Assembly (NCBI GenBank): GCA_026122225.1
Contig: JANEZZ010000476.1
Span: 655,270-719,269, forward strand
Source of the DNA: Heloderma charlesbogerti
Lineage: Eukaryota > Chordata > Lepidosauria > Squamata > Helodermatidae
Direction of reading: 5' to 3'
Length of the DNA stretch: 64,000 nt
The notes under the pieces are model-generated. The model saw nothing but the letters and a program-made list of their open reading frames with translations, searched no databases and was not told where the DNA came from. A program made the position numbers and the translations under genes. This document shows positions 32,657 to 44,396 of this stretch, piece by piece. How positions within the stretch are numbered: position 1 is the first letter of the stretch; the number at the start of each line of letters is the position of its first letter.

Positions 32657-32871
32657 TAGGGATGTACAGCAATATCATTCCTCTTGCACAAGTGTGCATT
32701 AACGCAAGTCTCCATTAGCACAAATTTGCGTAAATCCCCCCCAAGTTAAAAAAACGTAGTCTGTGGAATCTGCGCAACTCACCAAAAGCTGTTCAGCTGT
32801 GGAATCCGCAGCCTGGATTCATAGAAATCTGATCTCATTTGAAGCCGTTGGAGATTTCTCCAACATCCCTA
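32657..32871. mobile_element. TAGGGATG-family hAT MITE (215 bp)
   Basis: Starts TAGGGATGTACAG, ends CCAACATCCCTA; complementary ends. The left flank is a G run, so the duplication cannot be judged. Confidence 0.8.
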
Positions 32872-32879
32872 GTGTACAG

Positions 32880-33938
32880 TTCTCAGTTACATGCAAGGAC
32901 CTGTGGGTTGCTTGTCATTTTTGAGGGGTATCGTGGTGGGAAGCTACCACATCATCAGCAGGTACCACCTGGTTCCCTGTATACACATGTCACTGGAGCA
33001 GCGTGAGATGGGGCCACAGGGGAACAGCAACCAGGCTCCTCTTGTAACATAAAAAATGACCCTAACTAAACAGAGAGATGATGTCCCATAAGAGGCGTAA
33101 GAGAGTGGCACCATTAGTCCACAATTACATGACTCCACTCCCAAGATATTTTGTGCAGATTCCCCAAAGGTCACGTCCCTGCTGCCCCCACAGTTAGTCC
33201 CAATGCCATCTGTAGAATCTCTAGGAAGCTCCAATGTTTGTCCATAGTTTCCCTGTATTCTTTGCTGGGAGTCCTGTGAGACAATGCAGACATCCCTCTA
33301 TATAAGAACTCCATCCCATATCCTCCACCATCCTGTCACAGCATGGGATGATACACACACAGAACCCAGTCCCAGCAATGCTAAATGGCCTTTACACAGA
33401 ATGATAGGAGTGTGGCCAGGCAGGTTGGACAAAACTGCAAGGCATCTACAGCCTTGCACAAGGCAATAGGATTCTTGTACAATAACTAGGAACAACTCAG
33501 CTACACCACACACTCATAAACTGTAGCAAGACACCGGAGCACACAGCAGGATGCAATGCCATCTCATGTTCCCATACTTGCCTTCCCCTGGTTTGGAGCT
33601 CCTCATAAAATATGCCCCTTGGATTAGAAGGCAGACCTTTTAGGGTTTTTCTACATGAGGCTTTTAACTTGCCAATTTACGGAGACATCTGCTTCCCAAT
33701 TTTTTGTGGGATTAAAATCGACTCCTTTACATGTCTGTTTTTTCCGGTGTTTTTCTTTCTCTGCCTTTCTATACGTTCCATTACACAACCACTGGTTGGC
33801 GCTGTGGTATAGCAGAATTGTACAAATACACGAGTATCTCATGCCGCCATTCACTTACCAGACTTTCCTCATTAGAAAAAAAAATCTGTTATAATGGTTG
33901 CAAAGCACAGGAGAGGCCCTGGAGGATGACGATATCAT
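32880..33938. other. Unassigned sequence
   Basis: No supported gene. 33640-33880 resembles the segment near 27740 and may be a MITE. Confidence 0.35.
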
Positions 33939-34289
33939 ACAGTCAGGGCCAGAAATATTGGAACAAGGATAACTGTTTTGGCAGTTGGCCTCTGTACACC
34001 ACCACATTGAAGCTGAAAGGAAACACACCCAGATGGGAGCGAAGTCAGGACTTTCAGCTGTAATTCAAGGGGTTTGACAAAAGTGGGGCACTAACCATTT
34101 AGGAAGGACAGCCAGTGGCATACACACACACCCATCGTTGCTGGCTCATAAATAATGGAAGGAATGGCTGACAAGCAGCTGCATGGCCAGGTGTGGCCTG
34201 TTTCTTGGACACCCCGTGACCAATCAAGCAGATAAAAGGCCTGGAAATGTTACATTTGCATTTGGTTGCTGTTCACTGGAACCCCCAAC

Positions 34290-35328
34290 ATGAGGTCCAA
34301 AGAGGTGTTCATGTGAGTGAAGGAGGCCATCATTAGGCTGAGGAAACAAAATAAACCCATCAGAGAGATAGCAAAAACAGTGGGAGTGGCCAGTACAACA
34401 GTCTGGAACATCCTGAAAAAGAAGGAATTAACTGGTAAGCTCAGCAACAGCAAAAGGCCTGGAAGACCACGGAAGACAACTAAAGTGTATGACCGCAGAA
34501 TTCTGCTCATGGTGAAGAGGAACCCTTTCACAACATCCAGCCAGGTCAAGAACGCTCTTGCGGAGGTAGGCATGTAATTGTTAACATCTACAGTCAAGAG
34601 ATGGCTTTATGAATGTAAATACAGAGGCTTCACAACAAGGTGCAAACCACTGGTAACGCTCAAGAACCGAAAGGCCAGATTAGCCTTTGCCAGCAAATAC
34701 CTAAAAAGGCCTGCCCGGTTCTGGAATAAGATTCTTTGGACTGATGAAACCAAGATTAACTTGTACGAGAATGATGGGAAGAGAAAAGTATGGAGGAGGA
34801 AAGGAACAGCTCATGATCCAAAGCATACCACCTCATCTGTCAAACATGGTGGAGGCAGTGTTATGGCATGGGCATGTATGGCTGCCAATGGAACCAGGTC
34901 ACTGGTGTTTCTTGATGACCTGACTGCTGATCAAAGCAGCAGGATGAATTCTGAAGCGTATAGGGCTATACTTTCTGCTCAGATTCAGCTGAATGCTGCC
35001 AAACTGATAGGACGCCGCTTCATATTGCAGATGGATAATGATCCAAAACATACAGCAAAAGCTACCCAAGAGTTTCTCCAGGCAAAGAAGTGGGATGTTC
35101 TTCAATGGCCAAGTCAGTCACCTGATCTCAACCCAATAGGCATGCTTTTCACTTACTGAAGACAAGACTGAAGGCAGAAAGACCCACAAACAAGCAGCAG
35201 CTGAAGGCAGCTGCAGTAAAGGCCTGGCAAAGCATCTCGAGGGAGGAAACTCAGCATTTGGTCATGTCCATGGGTTCCAGACTTCAGGCAGTCATTGACT
35301 GCAAAGGATTTTCATCCAGGTATTAAAG
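34290..35328 (+). pseudogene. Tc1 transposase (DD34E), inactivated
   Basis: ATG AGG TCC start at 34290, TGA after eight codons, then a paired-like DNA-binding domain (IREIAKTVGVASTTVWNIL, GRPRKT hook), a second in-frame stop at 34575-34577, then the catalytic domain with ILWTDET (first Asp) and QMDNDPKHTA (second Asp). The expected third residue, Glu, 34 residues on after DLNPI, is lost to a one-base deletion at about 35140, giving GMLFTY and a stop. The remaining C-terminus is readable in the next frame to about 35323 (GFSSRY then TAA). Confidence 0.88.
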
Positions 35329-35345
35329 GCGATCCTTAAGTTTGA

Positions 35346-36056
35346 AATCATAGAATCATAGAATAGCAGGGTTGGAGGGGGCCTACAAGATCGTCGAGTC
35401 CAACCCCCTGATCAATGCAGGAATCCAAGTCAGAGCATCCCTGACAGATGGCTGTCCAGCCTCATCTTGAATGCCTCCAGGGTGGGAGAGCCCACCACTT
35501 TGCCGTATTGGTCTAACAGTCAGGAAGGTTTTCCTGATGTTCAGCTGGAATCTAGCTTCCTGTCACTTGAGCCCATGATTCCGTGTCCTGCATTCTGGGA
35601 TGATCGAGAAAGAGATCCTGGCCTTCCTCTCTGTGACAACTTTTCAAGTACTTGAAGAGCGGTATCATCTCTCCTCTCAGTCATTTCTTCTCAAGACTAA
35701 ACATGGCCAATTCTTTCAGCCTCTCTTCATAGGGCTTTGTTTCCAGTCCCCTGATCATCTTTGTTGCCCTCCTCTGAACCTCCTCCAGCTTGTCTGCATC
35801 CTTCTTAAAGTGTGGTGCCCAGAACTGGACTCAGTCCTCAAGATGAGGCCTAATCAGTGCTGAGTAGAGGGGTACTTCACGGGATTTGGAAGCTGCACTT
35901 CTCTTAATGCAGCCCGAAATAGCATTTGCCTTTTTTGCAGCCACATCACATCATTGGCTCATATTCAGCTTGTGATCTACAACAATTCCAAGATCCTTCT
36001 TGCTTGTAGTATTTTTGAGCCAAGTATCCCCCATCTTGTAACTAAACATAGTTTTA
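35346..36056 (-). mobile_element. CR1 LINE 3' end, copy 3, inside the Tc1 element
   Basis: Minus strand. The 3' terminus is the doubled octamer CATAGAAT at 35348-35363. Homologous to copy 2 at 42068-42765 (same 3' UTR and C-terminal coding sequence). Its inner border with the hAT fragment is near 36056. Inactive fragment. Confidence 0.85.
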
Positions 36057-36514
36057 CATAGGCTAAAACGGGGAATCAAAAAAGGACGCAAATAGCACCC
36101 GCTACGCTATTTGCGTTCCCCTTTATTTTCGCCATCATAGTCTATGTAAATATTTACGTAGATTCAGACGGCCAAAAATAAGGAACGCAAATGGCGGCAG
36201 CCGTAGCCGCCGCCATTTGCGTATGCGGTTGTTGTTGTTTTTTAACCCAGCCAGCCATGATAGATTTACGTAAAGATTTACGTAGCCTATCACGTCGGGT
36301 TTTTTTGTTTTGTTTTTACAAGACAAATGGCGGTGGCACCAGCCGGTTGGAAAACCAGCCGCCGCCGCCGCCTGGAAGATCCGCCCCAGGTGAGTCTCGT
36401 CCCAGGGGGGATCCGTGGGGGGGCAGGCAGGCCGTTTCGCCACAGATTTTGGGGGGCCGAATGCACTGGCATTCGGCCTCACCGAGATCCATGGTGGAAT
36501 TCTCTGACATCCCC
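36057..36514. mobile_element. Partial TAGGGATG-family hAT MITE, left end missing
   Basis: Right end gaattctctgacatcccca at 36514. The core has the fold-back modules tatgtaaatatttacgtag, gcaaatggcggcagc and acgtaaagatttacgtagcc. No TAGGG left end is found, so it was truncated, perhaps when joined to CR1 copy 3. Confidence 0.75.
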
Positions 36515-36661
36515 ACTTTTGTCAAACCCCTTGAATTACAGCGGAAAGTCCTGACTTCGCTCCCATCTGGGAGTGTTTCCTTTCACCTTCAACGTGGTGG
36601 TGTACAGAGGCCAACTGCCAAAACAGTTATCCTTGTTCCAATATTTCTGGCCCTGACTGTA

Positions 36662-37042
36662 TAAAGTACCCACATGCTACCATGAGTGAATAAACACTAG
36701 AGCACAATAAAAGCCTTGTGTAGAAAGACTAAGTCACAGAGCTGCACTTCCTCCTCCCCCTTCCCCCTGCAATGTTTAGAGAATTGAAAGCAAATAAGAA
36801 AGATTCTATTTTGTATTTATTTTGGGAGACCAGAAGTCTGCTCAGTGTGTGTGTATCCGAAATGCAAGTTGCTGCTGAAGCCTCATTCTGGGCTAGAATT
36901 TGGTTTGTTTGGCTTCATGGGGAACTCTGCCCAACAGAACCAGGACAAAGCTGCCTGCTTCTACTCAGAGTCTGGGGTTCATCTGAATCCTTTGCACACT
37001 CCTACTCAAAACTTTTAAAATGGCACATGGGAAAACACATCC

Positions 37043-37098
<56 letters not shown>

Positions 37099-37250
37099 TG
37101 GGGGGGGGAGAGGGAGAGAGAGAGAGAGAACTTTCGGCTTGTATAGAGCTCTAAGGATGAACCCTGTATCTTGTAGTGGTTCATATACTTATGTAATGTT
37201 TATCTTGTGCAATTTTATTCATACTATATAATTAACTTTATAATTCTAGG
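36662..37250. other. Unassigned sequence with (GT)n(GA)n microsatellite
   Basis: The microsatellite at 37041-37131 is (TG)n followed by interrupted (GA)n and a G run. No gene seen. Confidence 0.6.
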
Positions 37251-37289
37251 AAAGCAACTCCTAAAACTAAGTGTCACAAAGTTCACAGA

Positions 37290-38100
37290 TGAATTGTGGG
37301 ATAGACTGGATGAGGGCCAATAAACTGAAGCTCAATCCAGTTAAGACAAAAAGGTACTGTTGGTGGGTGGTTTGACGGTCTAGGTGAGTGGTGTCCAGCT
37401 GAGTTGTTTTTAATCTGTCTGGTGTTAGTATATGTCCTTAGAGTTATTTTAATTAACAATTATCAGTTCTATAGCATGTTTGTATGTCGATATTATTGAT
37501 GTATTTCAGTTTATTTTAATCATTGTTTTATCATGTGTTTGGCTTGTTTTTCATGGCTGTGTGCTAAAGCCTGGTTGGCTAGTGCATAATAAATCTGATA
37601 CTTGGGTTGAGGTGAGTAGTGAAGGGGTTGCACTCTGTTGCAAGTCCATAGCTTGGGGATTCTTGTGGGCCCACCTTTGTCACTAGAGACCCATCTTCTG
37701 TGGCTCAGAGCAGCTTTTATCAGTTTATACTGGTACACCAGCTATGACCCTACCTAGACAGTGACAGCCTGGCTTCAGTGATCCATGTCCTGGTAACCTC
37801 CTGGTTAGATTACTGCAATGAATTGTATATGGGGCTGCCCTTGAAGATGGTGCAGAAACTTCAGTTAGTACAAAATATGGCAGCTAGGGTACTGATCAGA
37901 ACTGGGCCTTCTGGCCATATTACATAGTACTGTCCCATCTTTACTGGCTCCCAGTTCATTTCCAGGCCCAATTCAAGGTGCTGGTGTTAACCTACAAAGC
38001 CGTGGGTCCCCTGTATCTAAAGGACCACCTCCTCCCATACATTTCTGCCCATGCTTCATGAGCAGGAACATATGGGAATAGGTGGTCCTCTGAGATCCTG
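37290..38100 (+). mobile_element. L2-type LINE fragment
   Basis: Plus-strand pieces: WMRANKLKLNP at about 37306, then after an insertion (about 37430-37730), SWLDYCNELYMGLPL and KLQLVQNMAARVL at 37800-37890. Frameshifts throughout. Confidence 0.75.
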
Positions 38101-38179
38101 CTCTGGGTGCCCTACTCCAAGTGCCATAACTAACTTAACTCCCTTTGATTTCAGTGGGTCTACTCTATGTATGACTAAG

Positions 38180-38404
38180 AATGCTTCCAGATGGAAGGTT
38201 CCAGGTGCTACCAATTCGAAGGCACTGTACAGCTATGCAGTCTTTTTCTCCTTAATGTATTTTCTGCAGTAAGAAATAAGACAGAAGTAGTGGTGGGAAA
38301 ATACCGGAGAGGTAGGAGTGGAATATATCATCATCTGGACCCCATATACAATTCTGTGAACGAGGCAGGGCAATGGTGCAATGAAAGCCTCACCCGGAAG
38401 CACC
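38180..38404. repeat. MITE with gcttccagatg ends
   Basis: Left aatgcttccagatggaagg, right cctcacccggaagcacct; related to 24922-25150 and 39070-39287. Confidence 0.55.
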
Positions 38405-39069
38405 TTAAACCTGGAAGCAACCCAGGCCAGATCTAAACGTTGTGCCATATCATTACAAACCCATCATGGTAATGTTATATCTCTCTTGTGCATTTATACC
38501 TCGCAGGACATACAATGATATCTGTTGTGGTATTTTGGATAATGCGGAATAAAAAGCAGGAAATAACACCACGAAAGCGGTATATCGAATGTGTAATGTG
38601 CCCCAGAAGTTATCAGTGCACTTCAATACCACTACAGAGCAGTAGTGTAGATCTAGCCCCACTGCTCTTCCTGATCCTCATTTATGTTGATATGGATACA
38701 TCCTTTATTATACAAATACTATTAAGTTTCTGCTTTCAATAATGAATCAAACATTTTGGCCCCAAGATGGGGAGGGGGGTGTAATTCACAAGATCAAATA
38801 CTTTGGATCAACATCGAGTTTAAAATATTTTAATTGCAATGAAAGAGATTAAAGCATGATAAAACTCTCGATGTTTTCCCCTCTTTCAATAGTAGGTAGA
38901 GTAATGGGTCTAATCCATGCTGTTGATTGTGCAATTGGTGCATTAATTAAACTTAAAACATATCTTAACCTTGCAGTGCAAAGCCAGTTTCTAAGACAGG
39001 GCTCTAAGAACATTACAAAAATTTTTACAAAAATAAGAGCTCTGCTGGATCAAACCAAAGGTCCATTTA
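38405..39069. other. Unassigned sequence
   Basis: No supported gene or repeat boundary. Confidence 0.35.
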
Positions 39070-39287
39070 GGCGGCTTTCAGATGAAGAGATCCTAGTGTC
39101 TCCAAAGGCATTGCACAGCTATTCTGTCTTTTCTTCCTTAACAGATTGTTTTTGGAAGAAAAAACACAGAAGAAATGGGAAAACACAGGAAGGCTACAGA
39201 TTGAAGACAACATCGTCTGGAGAAACTGTAAAATTCCATCAATGAGGCAGAATGATTGAACAGAAAAGCCTCATCTGGAAGCATCTG
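39070..39287. repeat. MITE with cttycagatg ends
   Basis: Left ggcggctttcagatgaagag, right aagcctcatctggaagcatc; same family as 38180-38404, including the internal ggcattgcacagctattc. Confidence 0.6.
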
Positions 39288-39499
39288 TAGCCCAGCAGCG
39301 TATTTCCCACAGTGATCATCCAGATGCCTCTGGGAAGCCCAAAAGATAGACATGAGGGCAAGATCTTGCCTGCTGTTGTTCCCCAGAAATTGATGTTCAG
39401 TGGCAAGCCCGCACTTGGAGGTTCCATGCAGTCATCATGACAAGTAGCCATTGATGGACATTCCCCCTGAGGGAGTAATCCGACAGCCTCTAGTCAGTG

Positions 39500-39820
39500 G
39501 CTAGACAGCCATAGGATATGCGGTTTTCTGGGAACCGACCTCGGAGCCTGTGCTCCGAGGTCGGTCCCTGGAGAACTGACCTTCCCCCCCTTCCACACTG
39601 CCTCGCAGGCAGCATGGAATAGTCCCATGCTCTGCGCTCGGAAGAGGAGCGCGGAGCAGCCAAAACAGGCTATTCCGAAATCGGCTGTCTAGCTGCAAAT
39701 GCAGGGCAGGAGAAGCATGGGGGGAACGAACCCCTCCGTGCTTCTCCTGTCTTGCATTGGATAGGCGGTCACCTCCGAGTTCGGAGGCAGCCGCCTGTCC
39801 CCATAAGATTGCACCCATAT
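39500..39820. repeat. tgcaatcc-type MITE, GC-rich core
   Basis: Runs from ctagacagccataggatatg to cataagattgcaccc, with the internal inverted block cgacctcggag/ctccgaggtcgg. Closely related to 53737-54192. Confidence 0.7.
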
Positions 39821-39829
39821 TCATTTTTT

Positions 39830-40055
39830 TGTCTGTTAACGTTGCTATCCGCCTTTCCTCCATGGAGCCCGAGGCGGTTTACATGATCCTCCTCCTCCCC
39901 ATTTTAACCTCACAACAACCCTTTGAGGTAGGTTAGGCTGAGAATCAGTGACTGACCCAAAGTCACCCAGTGGGGTTCATGGCCAAGTGAGGACTAGGAC
40001 CCGAATCTCCCCAGTCCCAGTCCAACACTCTAACCACTACTCCACCTCCTTGACT
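39830..40055. repeat. Common interspersed repeat (LINE 3'-type)
   Basis: Carries the phrase acaaccctttgaggtaggtt and ccaacactctaaccactact, a very widespread amniote repeat module. Confidence 0.55.
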
Positions 40056-40143
40056 CTCCCGTTTAAAGCCATCTAAGCCAATAATCCCAGTCCATGATTC
40101 TTGGATGTCTACACTGTAGCAAAGCTGCTCTACCCAAGTATCT

Positions 40144-40280
40144 GAGGGCACCATCCTATGCATGTTTAGACAGAAAAAGGTCGTACAATTCCCAGCATTC
40201 CCCAGCTAGCCATGCTGGCAGGGGGATGCTGGGAGTTGTAGGACTTTTTTTCTGTCTAGCTATGCATAGGATCGCACATT
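40144..40280. mobile_element. Complete palindromic MITE (137 bp), TSD AAGTATCT
   Basis: Ends (atcctatgcatgtttagaca and its complement) enclose an almost perfect hairpin through ctcccagc/gctgggag. Exact 8-bp duplication AAGTATCT at 40136-40143 and 40281-40288. The 8-bp size suggests hAT-type mobilisation. Confidence 0.9.
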
Positions 40281-40724
40281 AAGTATCTTTCATGTACTTC
40301 TAGGTGAAAGTTGGTGTCCTCATTTTGTGAATGAGGCATTCCTCCACTGCTGTAGGTATTACTCATCCCATTTAGCAGAATACTCAGAGCATCTGTGTTC
40401 AAAAGACAAATCCATCCATGAACCTTTCCCTAGTTGCTTAATGGCAACAGAAGAATATCAGTTAGAAGGTATGAAGGATGACATACTGTATTGCCTGTGG
40501 CGATATGGATAAAGGTCAAGGCTGCAGCAGCGGAGTCGAGCTGAGTGTGAATACAACTGTAGAAGAGGAGGAGACCATATCCACAGCATCATAATGGCAA
40601 TCTTTAGGACAAACACTTCTTCTGGGCGTATGAAGTATTATTGGAATACTTACGGTGTATCCATAGGCACGTTTATTAAGAAATACAGCCCACTGTGCTT
40701 CACAGGGATTAACCCCAAGTGAGC

Positions 40725-40822
40725 GTGCATAGGAACGCAGCCTAAAGGCTCATGGCTGGCTGGGGCACACTGGGAATTGTGAGCCTTTTTTCTGTCTAAG
40801 CATGCATAAGATTGCACCCTTA
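40725..40822. repeat. Degenerate copy of the 137-bp MITE
   Basis: Ends with taagcatgcataagattgca and ccctta; the left half is diverged. Confidence 0.6.
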
Positions 40823-41057
40823 GTAACTTTTTGCCATGTTACATCTTAATGAAGGACTGCTTCCCTATGTGCACAGAATATCTTATAAGATTTTTTTTTT
40901 AAATCCGTAATATTTTATGTAGGTAGGTACAACCTTGACAAATGGGTTATTGTCAGGCACTCTCGGCGGGGGGCAGGGGGGAGAGAGAGAGAGTTTTCAG
41001 TGTTTTCAGACATTACTATAAATTAACAGAAGCTTTGGTCAAGCTGCAGGTCATTTC

Positions 41058-41195
41058 AGCCTTTCCCAGCCTTGGGACCTGATATGCTGTTGGACTACAT
41101 CTTCCATTGCCTCTAGCCGGCATGTCCAATGGTCAGGGAAGATGGGAATTGTAATCCAACAACATCTGTGGAGCCAAGGTTGGGAAGTACTGCCT
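41058..41195. repeat. Degenerate copy of the 32259-32395 MITE
   Basis: Contains tgctgttggactacatcttc and its inverted partner gggaattgtaatccaacaac. Confidence 0.7.
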
Positions 41196-41207
41196 GAGAA
41201 TCTAAAT

Positions 41208-41440
41208 CAGGGGTGCTGAAACTCTTTCAGCCTAAGGGCTGAATTCCATTTTGAAGACAGTCTCATAGGTAGCATCCCAGGGGCAGGAGTGGCCAAAGGC
41301 AAAACAGGTGGGACCAGAAATACCAGCATATTTTAGCTTAAAGCTTTGGCTTCCTGTAACAAAGCCTTGGGAGAGGCGTTTCAGTCTTTCAGAACGGGGG
41401 GGGGGGGAGAGACTGCACAAAAGCTGGCAAACTACCACAT
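41208..41440. repeat. CAGGGGTG-type hAT MITE, inverted relative to 30308-30610
   Basis: Starts caggggtgctgaaactcttt and contains accagaaataccagcatatt, matching the complement of the 30308-30610 core. The far end is not clear. Confidence 0.6.
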
Positions 41441-42777
41441 GGCAGGGTAGCCAGGTGTTGCACTTTACAGAGGAGGATCCTCTATTTTGGAGAGCTAGCA
41501 GAGGACAGTCCTCTATTTAAAGGTGTCCTCGATTTGATGGACTTCCCAAATCCAAGTCTGGTTTAAAGCCAAAGAACCATAAGAAAGGGAGAGCCGGAGC
41601 CCATCAACAGCTGGCACCAGGTCTGCAGACGGAGCAGGCACACAGGCCACTTAGTCTGTCTTCTCCATTCTAGTGAGATATATGGTATTTCTATTTAAAT
41701 GATAGCTATTATTTCTACATTCACACCTATACTTGTAAATTTGCATATACAGATGTTATACAGATTGGTGTCCCCTAATTTGGTGATGCACTTCCTCTTT
41801 TTTGGCAATGCGTAAGTGGTCAGTGGTTGGGAGGGAAGGTGTGGGGGAAGGCAGCAGAAGGGGGCATGGCCACTGGAGAACCCCAGGAAGGCCAGATTTG
41901 GCCCCTGAGCCTGAAGTTTCCCAGTCCTTATCTAATTCCTCAAAGGGTCCTGTGGCCAGGCCCACACGCTTCTGTATGAGCAGTAATGATTCACTGATTG
42001 CTTCTTCCAAACTGCAGTTTATTGTGGTGAATCAGAGGGTGTAGCTGCCTCAGTAAGTGTCCTGACTTCATAAAATCATAGAATAGTAGGGTTGGAAGGG
42101 GCCTAAAAGACCATCGAGTCCAACCCCCTGCTCAATGCGGGAATCCAAGTCAAAGCATCCCTGACAGGTGGCTGGCCAGCCTCATCTTGAATGCCTCCAG
42201 TGTGGGAGAGCCCACCACCTCCCTAGGGAATTGGTTCCATTGTCATATTGCTCTAACAGTCAGGAGGTTTTTCCTGATGTTCAGCCAGAATCTGGCTTCC
42301 TTTAACTTAAGCCCATTGTTCGGTGTCCTGCACCCTGGGATGATTGAGAAAAGATCCTGGCCTTCCTCTCTGTGATAACCTTTCAAGTACTTGAAGAGCG
42401 CTATCATATCTCCCCTCAGTCTTCTTTTCTCAAGGCTAAACATGCCCAGTTCCTTCAATCTTTCTTCCCTGATCATCTTCTTTCCCCTCCTCCGAACCCT
42501 CTCCAGTTTGTCTGCATCTTTCTTAAAGTGTCGTGCCCAGAACTGGACACAGTATTCAAGGTGAGGCCTAACCAGTGCTGAGTAGAGTGGAACTAGGACT
42601 TCACATGATTTGGAAGCTATACTTCTATTAATGCAGCCCAAAATAGCATTTGATTTTTTTGCAGCCACATCACATTATTGGCTCATATTCAGCTTGTGAT
42701 CTCAAACAATTTCAAGATCCTTCTCGCTTGTGGTATTGTTGAGCCAAGTATCGCCAATCTTGTAACAGTGCATTTGG

Positions 42778-43306
42778 TAGGGATGTATGAAATCCCTTAC
42801 CTCCAGTCCGCCAGGGTCCGCGGGGGGGGGGGGGAGTGATCCATTCTTCCCCTCAGAATCCTCGATGGGGGGGGAGGTGATCCATTCCTCCCCCCCTGGA
42901 ATCCATCCAGGTGGGCTCCGCTTCGAAGCCCTGCGGAGCCAGCTGCCAGCTCCGCAGGGCTGGAGAAAGTCGATTCAGCTGGCAGCCATTGCCATGCCAT
43001 ATCTCTGTGTAAGTCAGTCCCCCGGACGCAAATGACATAGTGGGTGCCATTTGTGGCCGTAAAGCTGGTCGATTAGCCTAAATGCAGCCATTTATGGCTG
43101 CATTTAGGCTAATCGACCAGCTTTACGGCCGCAAATGGCATCTGCTACACCATTTGCATCCCTGTTTTTGGCCATGATAGGCTATGCAAATATTTGCATA
43201 GCCTTTCAGGTGAACAGGGATGCAAATGGCACACTGGACACGTGAACAGGGCCGCAAATGGCACACTTCCCACTGGAGTCTGTGGTGGAATTCTCTGCCA
43301 TCCTTA
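42778..43306. mobile_element. hAT-type fold-back MITE (529 bp), TSD GCATTTGG
   Basis: Starts TAGGGATGTATG, ends GCCATCCTTA; exact 8-bp duplication GCATTTGG at 42770-42777 and 43307-43314. Contains an inverted pair with 47-bp arms (43045-43091 and 43094-43140), 2-nt loop and one mismatch. Confidence 0.93.
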
Positions 43307-43668
43307 GCATTTGGTTTCTTTTTCCTAGGTGCAGAACTTGGCATTCATCCCTGTTAAATTTCATTCTTTTGTTTTCAACCCAGCGCTCCAGCCTATCAAG
43401 ATCACTTTGGATCTTGTTTCTGTCTTCTAGGGAAGCAGTGCCCAACCCTTTTGGCACCAGGGAATGGTCTCGTGGAAGACAATTTTTCCATGGGCCAGGG
43501 ATGGTGGTGGTTTCGCTGGTGGACTTCTGGTTGCTGGGATGCAAATGGCGTCCGCAGAGCGGACACCATTTGCATCCCTATTCTTTGCAGTAATCAGCTA
43601 CGTAAAGATTTACGTAGCCTATTACTTGAAGAACAGGGACGCAAAAGGATTATGCTGCAAGTCTCTTG

Positions 43669-43765
43669 GGCTGCAATCCCATACCCACTTACCTGGGAGG
43701 AAACCCTACTGAAAGCAATGCAACTTACTTCTGGGTAGATATATACAGGATTGCACAGTCACTAA
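43669..43765. repeat. gctgcaatcc-type MITE
   Basis: Reads gggctgcaatcccataccca to ggattgcacagtc; inside the hAT element above. Confidence 0.75.
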
Positions 43766-44332
43766 GCTACAGCAGTTAACACCAGAAATAAAAGTCTAAC
43801 ATCCACAGCAACTACTGGCAATGCCTCAGGACCTGCTCAATTAAATAATTATGAATCAGCATTATAAAAGCTTTCCAGGGCTGACCTTTGACATTAATAT
43901 AAAATAATAATTGACATTAATAACATAAAGTTATTATTATTGCCCACAAATACGTCCCACTGTGATCAATGCAGCTTAACTCCTCAGCATGTTTAGGATT
44001 GCATATTACTATTATGGAATTACTTTAACTTTCATCATAATCAATAACGCCAAAGGTTGACTCTGCTACGTGTTTATGATCCTGGCATGTTATCATTTCG
44101 TTAAACGAGGAGGCTCCAGGTGCAGCCATGGCACAAACGGAGAAGCCCAGCAGCAGTGGCGGCTTTCCCAGGCTGGCTGCTTGCTGCCCCATGAACAGCC
44201 TCCTGAGGAAGAGGCACACCGCTCCGTCCCTTTCATTCATACTCGCATTCACACGTGCGCAGGGGCCGCCTTCAGTGGGAAGGCTTTTCAGCCCTGCTTC
44301 TCGCCAGCCCAGCCCGGCCCCGGAGGACTCAC

Positions 44333-44396
44333 TGAAGTAAAGCCTGTAGTCCAGGCTGTTGGGGCAGCTGCGCTTCTCCATGCTGTAGCTGGCCAT
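44333..44396 (-). pseudogene. Orphan first exon, inorganic pyrophosphatase (PPA1)-like
   Basis: Minus strand. CACCATGG start context at 44396, 21 codons, then A|gtgagt donor at 44332. The peptide has Ser5, Glu7, Arg9, Pro12, Ser14-Leu15 and Tyr17-Arg18. By recall the N-terminus of cytosolic pyrophosphatase PPA1 has the same residues at the same spacing, with several conservative changes elsewhere. Exon length and phase 1 also fit PPA1 exon 1. The upstream 44400-44580 is GC-rich like a promoter and 5' UTR. No later PPA1 exon is seen in this window, so this is an isolated fragment carried by the hAT insertion rather than a working gene. Identity is from a 21-residue match only. Confidence 0.5.

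Larger units (their letters stand above)
33940..36659 (+). mobile_element. Tc1-like (IS630-Tc1-mariner) transposon, split by CR1 and hAT
   Basis: Inverted ends CAGTCAGGGCCAGAAATATT at 33940 and its complement ending at 36659, flanked by TA on both sides (33938-33939 and 36660-36661). The inverted repeats are long: at least 100 bp match on each side. Removing 35346-36514 leaves about 1.55 kb, the usual Tc1 size. Contains a broken transposase (34290-35328). Confidence 0.93.

Noticed and set aside
34290..35328. Functional Tc1 transposase
   Set aside because: Two in-frame stops and a frameshift that removes the catalytic Glu.
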